Shown one piece after another: positions 25,371 to 39,152 of a stretch of 64,000 nt of DNA (position 1 is its first letter; each line of letters starts with the position of its first letter). The translations under genes and the position numbers were made by a program. The notes beneath the pieces were generated by a model that worked only from the letters and a program-made list of their open reading frames with translations, was not told the origin of the DNA and searched no databases. This DNA is from Herpomyces periplanetae (Eukaryota > Ascomycota > Laboulbeniomycetes > Herpomycetales > Herpomycetaceae), in contig WMKJ01000007.1 of assembly GCA_009733715.1 (NCBI GenBank), positions 62,001 through 126,000 on the forward strand. Direction: 5' to 3'.

Positions 25371-26070
25371 AGAATCGGGAGGTGTCAAATTAAGCACATT
25401 GATGTCTTGAGTTTTTTGTATGCTGAGTATGACGGAACAAAGTGAAGAGAAGATGAAAAAACATAAAAATCCATTAACAATTTCGAAAAGTAAGCTCTGA
25501 CACAGCTTGACGATGTTAATGGGGGAAAGAGTTTTCCATGGTAATCAATCTGATCTAAAATTGGAGACTACAGCAATTTTAAAGAACCGTAAAACCCAAC
25601 CAACAACCAGATTAATCAATTGTTGCACATTGCCAGACAAACCGTGAACCATAATGTTTAACGGATACAAAAGTAAAAATTAAGGATAAGCGCGAAGTAG
25701 GAAAGGCTAAAAAATACGGAAAAATCTGGCGATCAAAAGATCGGAAACACATAACACCGAAAACCGGTAAGGTCAGCTGACCGGGAGGTGGCAGATAGAG
25801 ATCATGTGAGCCGGGCCGAGAGAAGTGGAATTGTGGGGAAGGAGGGAGCCGAAAGCCGGGAAAGCGGAATTCGGGAAAAGTTCGGTGTTTGGAGCACGAA
25901 GTCTTGGCGGCGAGGGCGGAAAAGAAGTTTTTGGCGAGGGAGCGGAGGTGCTCGATTTTCACTTGGATTCTTCCACCTGGCGTGAAGCGTTTCGAAGAAT
26001 CAATGAAAGTATAGCCTTCATTACAGAAATTTTGTGGAATTAATTAATTTTTGATCAATCTTTATCAATA
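25371..26070. other. divergent promoter between branching enzyme and ATP synthase beta
   Basis: Starts on both sides face away from this region. A purine-rich, G-rich patch on the plus strand spans about 25780-25950. No gene is supported, and open frames over it are low-complexity. TCATGTGA near 25801 is one base off the E-box core. Confidence 0.5.
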
Positions 26071-28091
<2,021 letters not shown>

Positions 28092-28475
28092 AATCTACAA
28101 TGTTAATCTCCAATCAACCAAAATTTTAATGTAATAACCGCACTATTAATTAACAATTTAATCCTACATACCTTTCCCTCCTTGCCTCAATTTCTTGGGT
28201 TTTTTCTACATTCCCCTGGACCATTACAAAATTAGCATATTCCGCTTAGTCAAGAGAGCAGATTATGTCAGCGGAACACGTCAAAATGAAAAATGGGCGT
28301 TTTGGCACGAAGTTAGTTTTTACTTTTGTAATAAATTAACGGTGGCATGCGTAAATATCGCGTGGGAGTTTTGGAATTAATTATGATTCAATTAGGCTAA
28401 GCAAAAGATTTGTGGGCGGGCTTAACAGACGTGGTCAATTGGGAAGATTTACGGGGGGGAAGATAAGCGGGAAAG
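28092..28475. other. intergenic between ATP2 and ORC5
   Basis: 3' flank of ATP2 and promoter of ORC5, both plus strand. Nothing else recognised. Confidence 0.5.
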
Positions 28476-30367
28476 ATGAGTAGGGGAGAAGAAGAAACGT
28501 GGGAAGGGGAGGTTAAGTTAGGTGGTATATGCGAAGATTTTCCGGGACGAGAGAAACAAATAGTTATGCTGGAAGTATTGTTTACGGTAGGCATGAGTGG
28601 ATTTAAAAGATTGGGGTGGGCGAAGTTGTCGGGCTAATTGGTCACGCATATTGGGTGCTGCACACAGGGAGCGGCATGTCCGCCCGTGTTAACGGTATAC
28701 GGGCCAGAGGCTACGGGGAAAAAGACGGTTTTGAAGCGGGTTCTAGCGAAGAGTGGTGTAAGACATGCTATGGTTAACGTGGGAGATTGCGTATCGATTC
28801 GGCAAGTAGTGGAAACGATTATGCGAGAGTGTATAAATGCGTTTGGTGACAATGAGGCAGGGGAAGGAGGAAGGGAAAAAATTGATGGGTTAAACGAGGA
28901 CGGTGTTAACGTGATCCCTCCGCGTACCGACTCATTAGCTAGTTTGTTGGCGCGATTGGAAATAATGGTACGGCGAGTAGGCCGACGGGGAACTAGCTAC
29001 AATCTGGTACATGACAAAGATAAGAAAACGGGATCCGTTAAACGTACGCCGCGCACGCAGCGGAAACCCATCACAGGAAACGTTTTTGGTGAAACACAGA
29101 TAACAACAAAGTTAACCGGCTCGAATATTATGAATAGTGTCCCCCGGTTTATTCTTATTCTAACGGGTCATGAGCGAGCACGACAATTACCCAGTACGAT
29201 GGTGCCGGCGTTAAGTCGATTTCCTCAGTATGTGCCAGGTCTCTCTGTCATATTCGTGCAGCGAACAATCAACGCTACGGCGTTTAATATGGCCTATGTA
29301 CCACACATAGAATTTCCACGTTATACAGCCCAACAAATGATAGGTATTCTCGCACTTCAAAAGCCCGTTAATTCAGTCCAAGACGCTGGAGATTTATCTA
29401 ATTTTCACAACGTCGACATACCCAGTGATGTTGTGGATGTACTTTGGACTCGCTTCTGTGAGTTTGTATGGAAAAGCATGGGACGGGAAATGTTGGGAAG
29501 TTTAACTGCCTTCCGACGAGTGTGCTATCGATTATGGCCTTATTTTATTCGACCTTTACGCATAAACCAAATTAGCATTGATGAGGCATTGGCAAGTGGA
29601 TCATCACAGTACTTTATCCGACTTAAAAGTGTATTCCGATGTGACGGGATCGCTTTGGGATATAGGATACCCTACTACGGTGTTGACTCAACGACGTATA
29701 AGATGGACGCTGGGGGTGAAGATGATGAAAGCGTCAAGGGTAAGTTAACACGGGGGTTGAATTCCGAATCATTAGGTCTAACGAGCGAGGTAACTGTGAG
29801 TCCGTAGTCAACGAGTTGAGTGGTTTGCCCATAATTTGCAAGTATATTTTATGTGCCGCATACCTGGCATCGCAAAACAAAGTAAAGCATGACGTCATAT
29901 TCTTCGTAGCATCAAACGCCGAGCAAGCAAAACGGCGACGGCGAAGAAACTTAGAATCACACAAGCGGAAGCACGGAGCAAATGATTCGGCAGCTGGAGG
30001 TTCAGGAGCATTTTCGCTGGATCGGCTGTTAGCAATACTGAGGGCTATACTGCCTGATAAGTATGTAGAATTTAAAGGGGTTGACGAGGGAAGCTTCGTT
30101 ACCGCAGACTTGTTAACACATATCACGACATTAACACTGTTTAATTTGCTGGTGTGTATGCGTACTTTGCCGAGTATTAATTCACGTATGCCACAAGCAC
30201 ATTGCACCTACGCGACAGGAATACCGGCAAATTATTCGGCGACGGTAGCATCATGTATACTAAGCCCGGTGTGTCGGTGGAAGGCCAATGTGGATATTGA
30301 ATTGGTGAGGACACTTGGAAGAGACGTAGAATTTGACGTTGAAAAGTATTTAGCAAGGAACTATTAA
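28476..30367 (+). CDS. ORC5: origin recognition complex subunit 5
   Basis: Exons 28476-28586, 28668-29739 and 29808-30367 give 580 residues. ORC5 is an AAA+ subunit of the six-protein complex that marks replication origins and loads MCM. Seen: EDFPGREKQIVMLEVLF in exon 1, typical of the ORC5 N-terminus; a P-loop-like VYGPEATGKKTVLKRVL; a basic insertion around residue 170; LSVIFVQRTIN and EFPRYTAQQMIGIL of the lid region; GLPIICKYILCAAYLAS across the second intron; and an ORC5-like C-terminal module with RLLAILRAILPDKY, TLTLFNLLVCMRT, KANVDIELVRTLGRDVEFDV and KYL. The P-loop departs from the strict consensus (GPEATGKK), so nucleotide binding is not certain. The gene ends 59 bp from the VTC4 stop, tail to tail. 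Confidence 0.9.
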
Positions 30368-30426
30368 ATACGAGGATAAATTATTGAAAGAGGGGGTTTG
30401 CAGTAGTAGGAGTAAATGCGTAATGC

Positions 30427-32865
30427 CTAAGTAGAGCGGAATAGTGAGGCAAAGTAAGGTGCACGGTAAAATACAAAGCCGAATTTGTAAAAAAAATTTA
30501 TCGACAGGGCGGTAATCAAACACATGGATACAATAATAGGACCTGTCATAGCATCAAGGTGCTTTGGGCTGCGTTCTCGAATTAGCTTGCAACGGTAAAC
30601 ATAAATCAGCCAGCTCCAAATTACCGAGAAGAGGGTAATTATCATGTAAAAAATAGCCAATGAATATGCAAGGGGATTTTTGACCAGGTGAGGGCGAGAT
30701 GGAACTAGGGGAGTATCTTTGTAAGATACTGAATTGAATAACGCGATCGCTACGCTACACATTAGAACGGAAATATGTTGCCAGAGAACAAAGGTCCGTT
30801 GGTTTGCTAACCAAACTTTTGCTTCCACTTTAGGAGCTCCGGTATCTTTAAGCCAAAAAGTTGGGGGATCAACAACATTTAGGGATTGAAGTTGATCGGA
30901 ACCTGTACGGGTTAAGCTTGGGTGGCGGTTTTTAAGAGATCGAAATGCGAGAAGCTTAGGTGCTCCGATAAATGGAAAACGTTTGGCGCGAGAAAATACT
31001 GAAGATGATTGAATAGAGTGGGTTGAAGGGTTATCAGAAAAGGGATTAGCAGTATCGGCAGAAACAACAGGAGAAGAGTGGGTCAAGTCTCGAGATGAAG
31101 AACTTTTAACGACGGGAGACTCAGTAATACTGAGTTTGCGGAGGGTAGATGTTGATATCAGGGAGTCAAGTTTAGGGGAAGTTTCGTGCAGCACGGGTAA
31201 AGGTGAAGTAGTTGGAGAAATGGATAGATCGGGTTGTTTGGAAGTGCCGGTGCTTTGGAATTGAACATCAGTAGAGTTAACATCACTTAACCAAGGTGGG
31301 AAAGTGTTAACTTGATCTTCGTACAAAGTAGCAACACCATGAAGAAATTTGGAAAAGGTGTGCACAGGTTTGAGTAAATTAGAGTTTATTAGATCGGACA
31401 CCCATTCAAGTTGGGAGCGTCGTTTCTTCAATTTGAGTTCGAGAACGGCAAAAGGAAAATATTTACGATCCTCGGGGTTAATTTGATCAAAGGGAAATTC
31501 CCAATTGTTGGCTTCGATATCTTGACGGTGCCATGGTTCGCTAGATGATGGTACACCTGGTTCCCGAATGAAAATTATGTTGGTATCGATTGTTATGCGA
31601 ACACGATCATCATGGGGAATCTCGTAACTGTAGCGGCGATAATTAATACGTAGAATGGAATGTAGATTCTGGTTGATGATATTCGACTGGACGAATTTGA
31701 CGGAATCACGTAGAGATTTAGCAAAGTTAACATCATGATGGGAGGAATCTTCCAGTTTCTTGATTGGCTTCTCCAGGGAATAACTACCATCTATGAATTG
31801 GCCGAGCCACTTCTTCTTGATGACAATCGTAGTTCTTCGACAGTCATCTAGATTGATGGTTGAGGAGTAACCGGGGTAAGATTCAATGGCAAGATCGTTT
31901 AGATCTTGCAAGTGTCCGTACCATCTGATACGCAAAAGATTGGGTGCGGATTGTTGATTTGTATCCAAGTTGACTAAGGATGTATAACAGGAGAAGTCGG
32001 AATTGTCGAGGTAAATTGATGAAATGGAAGGATCGGTAAACTTGAGATTGTCGAGAGTAGAATCGGAAGATGTAGAATGAAAAGGGGAGGAGTATACAAG
32101 TACGGGTAAATGACGAAGGATGTTAGTTTTGACTTCGAGTACGTTCTCAGGGTGGATCCAGAATTTCAGGGTAGTATACTGGGGGAGTTTATCATCGACG
32201 AGATTTTCATCGGATTCATCACGAGACAGAGGTTCGGATGGATGACTGTCATTAAAGGAACGAATCGTAGAGTACATATGAGAAAGATGGTTGAGTAGAG
32301 TTGAATAATCCTCCCGATAGAAGGATAGATCGGCGAGACGAACATGTAGTAATGGCTGTACGCGGTAATGTTGACCTTTTCGACGATCATGTTTTTTGGC
32401 AGCTTTAAGGAAACCGGCGTAGTTAACGCGAGAATAACGTTCGAGGTGACCCAATTCTCGGGTGACATGATCTAGGTCATTTTGAATGGACGGTAGAGTT
32501 TGGGCAATAGAATCAGGATTAATATTAGAGGGAGAATTGGTATCGGGGGAAGTAAATTGTTTTAAGCGGTAATCACAAGCTAGAGTGCCATCACGAATTT
32601 CTTGAAGTTTTCGAGCGTGAAAAGCTATAACTTTTTCAAGTTGAACATTGAATAATTCTTCGACGAAGTTTCCTTCATCGATTTCACTCCACGGATCATT
32701 CGAATCACAACTATTGGCAGTTAGTGAAGACGTTTCGGCATTGAGTCGTATACTTGAAGCAGCAGAGTCCGGTTCACGTAATAAACGTTTTAACTTGTCA
32801 TAGTCTATATAAGCCTCTTGCCATGGAGGATAAATAACCGAACGTAAAGTTCGACCAAAACGCAT
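30427..32865 (-). CDS. VTC4: vacuolar polyphosphate polymerase, SPX-VTC type (Vtc4-like)
   Basis: One intronless frame; MRFGRTLRSVIYPPW is the first ATG fitting an SPX start, giving 812 residues. Vtc4 makes polyphosphate from ATP at the vacuole membrane and passes it into the lumen, under control of inositol pyrophosphates sensed by SPX. Order: SPX domain (about 1-180, with YIDYDKLKRLLRE and a C-terminal KKHDRR basic patch), tunnel-type polymerase domain (RIRWYG, TTIVIKKKWL, YRRYSYEIPHDDRVRI, FPFAVLELKLK), a Leu/Trp segment ending TFSKFLHGVATLY, a Ser-rich linker of about 130 residues, and three membrane spans near the C-terminus. The presence of the basic and acidic catalytic-tunnel signatures favours the catalytic Vtc4 over the accessory Vtc2/3. 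Confidence 0.92.
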   Translation of the reverse strand: MRFGRTLRSVIYPPWQEAYIDYDKLKRLLREPDSAASSIRLNAETSSLTANSCDSNDPWSEIDEGNFVEELFNVQLEKVIAFHARKLQEIRDGTLACDYRLKQFTSPDTNSPSNINPDSIAQTLPSIQNDLDHVTRELGHLERYSRVNYAGFLKAAKKHDRRKGQHYRVQPLLHVRLADLSFYREDYSTLLNHLSHMYSTIRSFNDSHPSEPLSRDESDENLVDDKLPQYTTLKFWIHPENVLEVKTNILRHLPVLVYSSPFHSTSSDSTLDNLKFTDPSISSIYLDNSDFSCYTSLVNLDTNQQSAPNLLRIRWYGHLQDLNDLAIESYPGYSSTINLDDCRRTTIVIKKKWLGQFIDGSYSLEKPIKKLEDSSHHDVNFAKSLRDSVKFVQSNIINQNLHSILRINYRRYSYEIPHDDRVRITIDTNIIFIREPGVPSSSEPWHRQDIEANNWEFPFDQINPEDRKYFPFAVLELKLKKRRSQLEWVSDLINSNLLKPVHTFSKFLHGVATLYEDQVNTFPPWLSDVNSTDVQFQSTGTSKQPDLSISPTTSPLPVLHETSPKLDSLISTSTLRKLSITESPVVKSSSSRDLTHSSPVVSADTANPFSDNPSTHSIQSSSVFSRAKRFPFIGAPKLLAFRSLKNRHPSLTRTGSDQLQSLNVVDPPTFWLKDTGAPKVEAKVWLANQRTFVLWQHISVLMCSVAIALFNSVSYKDTPLVPSRPHLVKNPLAYSLAIFYMIITLFSVIWSWLIYVYRCKLIRERSPKHLDAMTGPIIVSMCLITALSINFFYKFGFVFYRAPYFASLFRST

Positions 32866-33004
32866 TATAGGTATAAATGAAGAAGAATTAACTAACACGA
32901 TGAAAAAAGGACTGGGGGAAAGAGAGGATAAAGAAAAGCGAAAGAGAATCGAGCAAAAAAAAACTCGCGTCGAAATTTGTCCATAAAAAACCTCGCTACA
33001 GTAT

Positions 33005-33010
33005 CACGTG
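33005..33010. promoter_or_regulatory. E-box ATCACGTGG, upstream of VTC4
   Basis: 140 bp before the VTC4 start and 12 bp beyond the RCE1 stop, in the short gap between the two minus-strand genes. Confidence 0.5.
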
Positions 33011-33021
33011 GGGGTGGGACA

Positions 33022-34115
33022 TCAGAGCTGAATAAGCGACATGTCGGAGCGGGTTAACGAGCGTAGCGAGAAGGCGAAGGCGATGAAGCCGAAGACGAGA
33101 AGAAAATGATAAATTATGGTGTAGCGGAGACGGTGGTGGGAATAAATGCCTATGTATCCACCGATTTGGGGGATTCCATTCCAGTTACACATGGAGTGAG
33201 CAAGAATAATGGCGGTAACACTTCCGGTACGCAGAAAGACAAAATTGGCAAAAATACCGAAGAACCAGGTATAGATAAATTGGTAGAGAGTAATCAAGGC
33301 AATAGAGGAAATTGGAACGGATGGATTGGCAAGATAATTCTCGTAGAAGTGATGGAGATGAGCTATACCGAAGCAAAGGGGAGGTTTGTAGAGTAAATCA
33401 TACGGGTAAGGGGAAGAAATGGAAGGACTGAGAAATACGAGATAAAGAGGTAAAATTGAAGAGCGAAAGACCAACTCTTCCGTCAAAGGGCCCTGAATGC
33501 GGGGGAAGTGAGTAAAGATGCGGAATAAGAAGATATGATGAAGGGGGAATTGGGGAAGTTGAATGGTACGTACGACGATGAGATTGCGAATATCGGGATA
33601 AGTTAAAGAGTGAAAGGATGATATCAATCGAGAGCGGGATGAGAAATAATATCTCCATTGCTTGTATACATAAAAATACTCGAAGAGAGAGGCGGAGTAA
33701 AACAAACAACAAAGAATTAAGACTTTACCAGCTTCATAAAATCCGATGGGCCAAAGGCCCATTAGATGAAGGATTTGGCGGTTTGACAGAGAGGATGAAG
33801 TGGAGAGTCTAAACTTGCTTGATAAAGGAAAGGTGAAGGATGTGGAAGAAAATTTTAGTATAGTAAAGGTGCACAAAAGAGCGCAAAGACTTGTTATAGA
33901 TACCATACGCATTCGAGCACGAATAACCTTGAAATCGTCACGATTAAGTGTTCTAGATGGTCGTATAGATGGTATGAGGTAAAAGGGTAAGACGAAGGCA
34001 ACGGTGTGAATGGCCTAGATGAAGGTGCGTTTGGGTTAGAAGTAGGAATGAAGGAATAGAGAAGAGAGAGAAAGGGATGTAAACTAACAGAGAGGACTGT
34101 GGTAAGATGAAGCAT
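33022..34115 (-). CDS. RCE1: CAAX prenyl protease 2
   Basis: Exons 34115-34089 and 34014-33022 give 339 residues. RCE1 is an ER membrane protease that removes the last three residues of prenylated Ras and Rab-like proteins. Catalytic motifs of the CPBP family are clear: GPLTEELVFRS (Glu-Glu-x3-Arg), FGIAHLHHFYE and LAHSMCNWNGIP. Many hydrophobic segments fit a multi-pass protein. The first exon, MLHLTTVLS, splices through a CTAAC-bearing intron to FVLPFYLIPSIR and then RDDFKVIRARM, which match the yeast N-terminus as remembered. Starting at the internal MRMVS would drop the first membrane span. It ends 157 bp before VTC4 and starts 76 bp after the chromodomain gene. Confidence 0.9.
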
Positions 34116-34191
34116 GGATCAAAAAATTTGGTGATATTTTTGGGCGGGAGGGGAATAAAAGGGAAAAGTGGTAAGGGATAAGACGGGAAGT

Positions 34192-37100
34192 TTAGCTTCC
34201 CGCAAAGGAAAACCGGCGATTGCGAAAGGAATCGTTATTATCACGAAGCAAGGAAGAGTTGGCTGGAGGATTAGAATATTTCTGTTTGGTGCATGAAGAA
34301 GTATAATGGGAGGGAGGAGGATGGTTTGAAGAGGGATTTTTAGACTTGAAAGTTTTGCGAGAAGATGAAGTGTTTTTCTCGAGTCTAGAAAAATTTTGGT
34401 AGTCTTCGAAATCCGTAGAACTTGAATATGAAGAGAAGGGTTTCCGTTTGCAGGGATCGGTGACTTTTTTGAATAAATAAGAGCGAACCGCGTCTACGTA
34501 TTTTTCAAAGTTATCGTGGATGTCGAGTAAAGTTATTCCAAGGGCGACTTCGGGAGGAGTTTCATCGGTAACCAGAGAGTTCAAGCGAATTAACGATAGC
34601 CAATCCCACTCTTGTCGAGTCGAAGTTTGCGCGTAATATTGAAGTTGGATGCAGGGTTTGGTGGGGATGTTTGGCTGAAGAAATTTCCATGAAGGGTCGT
34701 TGACGGAAAAGAGAACAATACAGATAAAATTGGTCAGGATAATGGCAGCACTGGACAAACTTTTAAGCCACATGGAATATTTTCGCGATGCTTCGAAGCA
34801 GTCGGGAGAACAGGAAAAGTCGCCGGATCCCAGGAAGTTATCGGGTCTGTAAATTAGAGATTTAAACACAGGAGGAATGCAGATATAATCTATGGGTAAA
34901 AAAATCGGAGCGGAAGATGAAATGAACAGCGATCTCGAAGAGTCCAAAACCTGGGATGGTTTAGGCCCAAGAGCTGCTGCTTTGATGGATTCCAGGAAGT
35001 TTGGATTGGGAGAATCCTTATTTAAGAGCTGGCCGGCCAGGCGCAGCGGGAAGCTGAAGGAAGACCCTGATCCTGAAGGGGTTACTTCGAAAACCACTTC
35101 AATCGATTCGCAACCCAGGACTGGACCGTTTTGGCGATAAATTTCTTCGGCGCCGCTTTTAGCCTGGGCCGAGCGGGCGGCAAACTTCGCAAAACTCTCG
35201 TCGTCGGCCATGATTCTAGCCGGCATAATTGGCGACAGTTCAACATCCATCGCCATATCAGTCCTGGATTCCGGCGATAATGCCCCTTCTCCCAAAGACT
35301 TTAGCTTCGCATTGGATCCTATTCCTGGTTCGCATCTTGCGCCGCCTTCAAACCTCCCATTTTCCCAGTTTCCCTGTCCCCGCTTCAACAAACTCGGACT
35401 TCGAACATTCAGCTCGACCTTGGACGTATACGCTCTGGAGTTTTTTCCCGCAACAAAACCCGTATTCCAATGCGCAAATTTACAATCTTCCCACGTCCGC
35501 GTACAAGAGTCATGGTTAAACCAGTAATAACATGTCAAGGGATAGGGAACCTTGCGAAACTTCTTAAACAGCCGTTGATCCGACACCTGAATAAATATAT
35601 CTGGTGTAGTCCATCTCTCGGACTGTTCATGCAAAAATATACACTGAGAATCTTTGCAAAATCCTTCTTTCCATCGGTGACATGAAATCGGCACAATCCA
35701 ATCCGAACTCAGGAACTTTTTGCCCAAACCTCGCCCGGCTGGATCGTGAGATGCTGATTTACCGACTTTTCCACTTCCATCAGCTTTACTCCCGCCTGCT
35801 TCAATACTCCTCTTCTCTTCATCTCCATTTAACAATAATCCCTTTGCACTTCTGCTCTGCCATTGCATCCGTCCAGATCCTTTATCATCTTTTCGACTAC
35901 CCACTTTGTTTCCTTCACCATCCTTTGGCGCTTTTACATCTATTCATACTGTCAGTTTCCTTATCATCTCCCCTTCAATACACTTCTACTCACCCAACTT
36001 CTTAATCGTTCCTGTCGACTGTTCATTTACGCCTCCCCCCCCTTTCATTGCCCTGATAAAATTAAAATCGGACGGTTTAATCTTCCCCGAACCACTAATA
36101 CCCCGTGGTTTATACTTCTCCTCCTTGGTTACCTTATCCCGCTCTTCTGTAGATCCATTAACCGGCCTATTCACATATATTCCTCCCCCCAAATGGGGGG
36201 ATTCGTCACCCACTTCACCTTCTAATTCCCCAATCTTCATATCACCATCCGTAAAATTCTTTCCATTCACATCTCCATTCCCACTTCCACCCGCTTCAAC
36301 TACCTGAGGTATCGGCCCCGTTACAGGCAAGTTGAAATCACTATTCTCCTCTGTCGCCATCTTCTCTTTATCATTCTCCCACGTAGAATCATTAAATGCC
36401 GACAATATCTTCGACGTCGTAACCACTGACCCTGACTTAGGCACATTCCGCTTGTCGCGTAAAATTCTGCCTGATTGTTCCCCTTCCCCTTCAACATCTC
36501 CCATTTCCCCTCCTACTGCCTGTGATGTTGAAGATTTATACTTTGCTCGACTAACCAACTCATTTAGCAATGAATCATCCGAATCCGATGAATCAACGCG
36601 CCTAGATATACGCCGTTTTCCAGATCGATCTGATACTCCCACCTTATCAGATGAATCTCCACCCTCATACTCTTCCTCATAATCTTCATCATTCTCACTA
36701 TTCACGCTAGTAGACGTAGCTTCACGATTCCGTAAACTATGCCTCCGCTCCTTTTGCCTCTCTTGTTCCTCCCGTTTCCTTTTGCGCAATGAAACTTGAC
36801 TATCCCCTACCACTCCAGAAATCTCATTATCCCCCAACTTTCCATTGCTACCCTTTTTACCATCCTTACCAGGTGTAGTAGAATGTAGACATGTGGTGGC
36901 ACCTTCTTTCAAAGGCTCGTATAAACTAGACTGTGTAGATCCTAATCTATCCACACGACCACTTTCTTCCTGCTCCTTGCCCGATTTACGTCGTGATGAT
37001 CTACCCTTGGCTGTCGTAGTCTTTTTTTTCCGCTTTTTTGCCGCTTCTTGAACCTTTCGATTTCGATCAGCTTCCCACGCTTCCACATCAAATTTCTCCT

Positions 37101-37347
37101 CTTGTCCAAGTTTAATCAGCTTTTTAGTGTCCCTCCATACATTTAAAGTATCATGACTGAGAAAATTTTCTTCAGGTTCCCAAGTTGACTCGGAGATATC
37201 GTAACCTGCCCATTTAACAAGAAATAAAGGTTTTCCATCATCACTTTTTCGCTCTGCTAAAATCTTTTCTATGAAAAACCATGAATTTGAGTCACCGTCT
37301 TGAGGAACAAGTAAACCATTGACACCTCCATCCCCATCATTATCCAT
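34192..37347 (-). CDS. chromodomain protein with tandem CCCH zinc fingers
   Basis: Exons 37347-35994 and 35939-34192 give 1,033 residues. Exon 1 ends IKKL plus one base at a GTGAGT donor; the 54-bp intron ends GAATAG, and the next exon continues in phase as DVKAPKDGEGN. Without this intron each half lacks a proper end or start (the second half would begin with GTG). Parts: chromodomain at about 23-75 (FFIEKILAERK, LVKWAGYDISESTWEPEENF); a long Lys/Arg/Ser/Asp-rich disordered middle; and two CCCH fingers at about 538-557 (C-x7-C-x4-C-x3-H) and 588-608 (C-x8-C-x6-C-x3-H). After these comes an unrecognised C-terminal region of about 400 residues with a hydrophobic core and a Ser-rich tail. Chromodomains read methylated histone tails; CCCH fingers often bind RNA. 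A link between heterochromatin and RNA is inference. Confidence 0.82.
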
Positions 37348-38204
37348 GAAACAAGTAAATTTATAGGAGATTCGCTTCCTAAAGATTTTATCCCAGAATA
37401 TCCCCCGAAAATTCCTCAAGTCCTTCTCAAAATTCTCTTTTCCCTTAAAAAAAACTCAAATTCAAATTAACCATCCAAGCAAGACACAAAATTTATCGTG
37501 TCTACCGTGCATCAATATCTCCAAACCCCCTCCTACCGCGCCTTTACCCTAAAAATTCGCCTGTCACATCGCCAAAATCCCCATCTGTCACGTGACCCCT
37601 CTCGCCCAAATCACGTGCCAATACACTCCCCTTCCGCACGTGATCTTTTCCTTCGGGAATTTAAGTTTGCGATGGTGAAACGCGCTTCACGATAGTGATT
37701 TTACTTCTTTTGTTTCACGCGTTTTCCCCCTCTGCTGCATTGTGGTTCGTATTTTATCGCTGTCTTCTACCGTGTATGCGCTTAAGTGTGTTTTGAGTTG
37801 CGCGTGTGTGAGACTGCATGCCTACATGTGTGATTGAGTGATTGAGTGCATGCGTGTATATGTATATGCGTGTGTATTAATCTACCTCCGTTTGTCGCTG
37901 TTTTTATTCACTTTACCTTTTTTTTAAATCGTCCTTTTCATATCTACTTGTGTGAAAGTGTATGCGTGTACTCTTGTTGCTTTATTCTGCTCCAACTTTA
38001 ATCCCTTTCTACTCCCATACCCCCCTTTCCCCCACACCCGCTTGCCCAACCATCCCCATACTCATACTCACTCACATACATACGCTTAATTTAAAAGCTC
38101 TCTCCTACACCGCGTTAAATTTTCCTCTTCTTCGTTAACTGCTCCTATTTTCCCGGTGTCGTCAGTTTCAACTTAATCGTCTTCCTCATCTACAGTCTCA
38201 AGTC
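37348..38204. other. divergent promoter between the chromodomain gene and Rab11
   Basis: Holds three E-boxes in 54 bp (37589-37642) and, from about 37795 to 37880, a run rich in alternating purine-pyrimidine (TG, CA, TA) steps. No gene is supported. Confidence 0.6.
37589..37642. promoter_or_regulatory. cluster of three E-boxes
   Basis: CACGTG at 37589-37594 (palindromic GTCACGTGAC), 37612-37617 (ATCACGTGCC) and 37637-37642 (GCACGTGAT). They lie 242 to 290 bp upstream of the chromodomain start and about 560 to 620 bp upstream of the Rab11 start. Confidence 0.55.

Positions 38205-39152
<948 letters not shown>

Noticed and set aside
35210-36682. Several plus-strand frames antisense to the chromodomain gene
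   Set aside because: Ser/Pro-rich shadows of Glu/Asp/Lys-rich codons on the coding strand.
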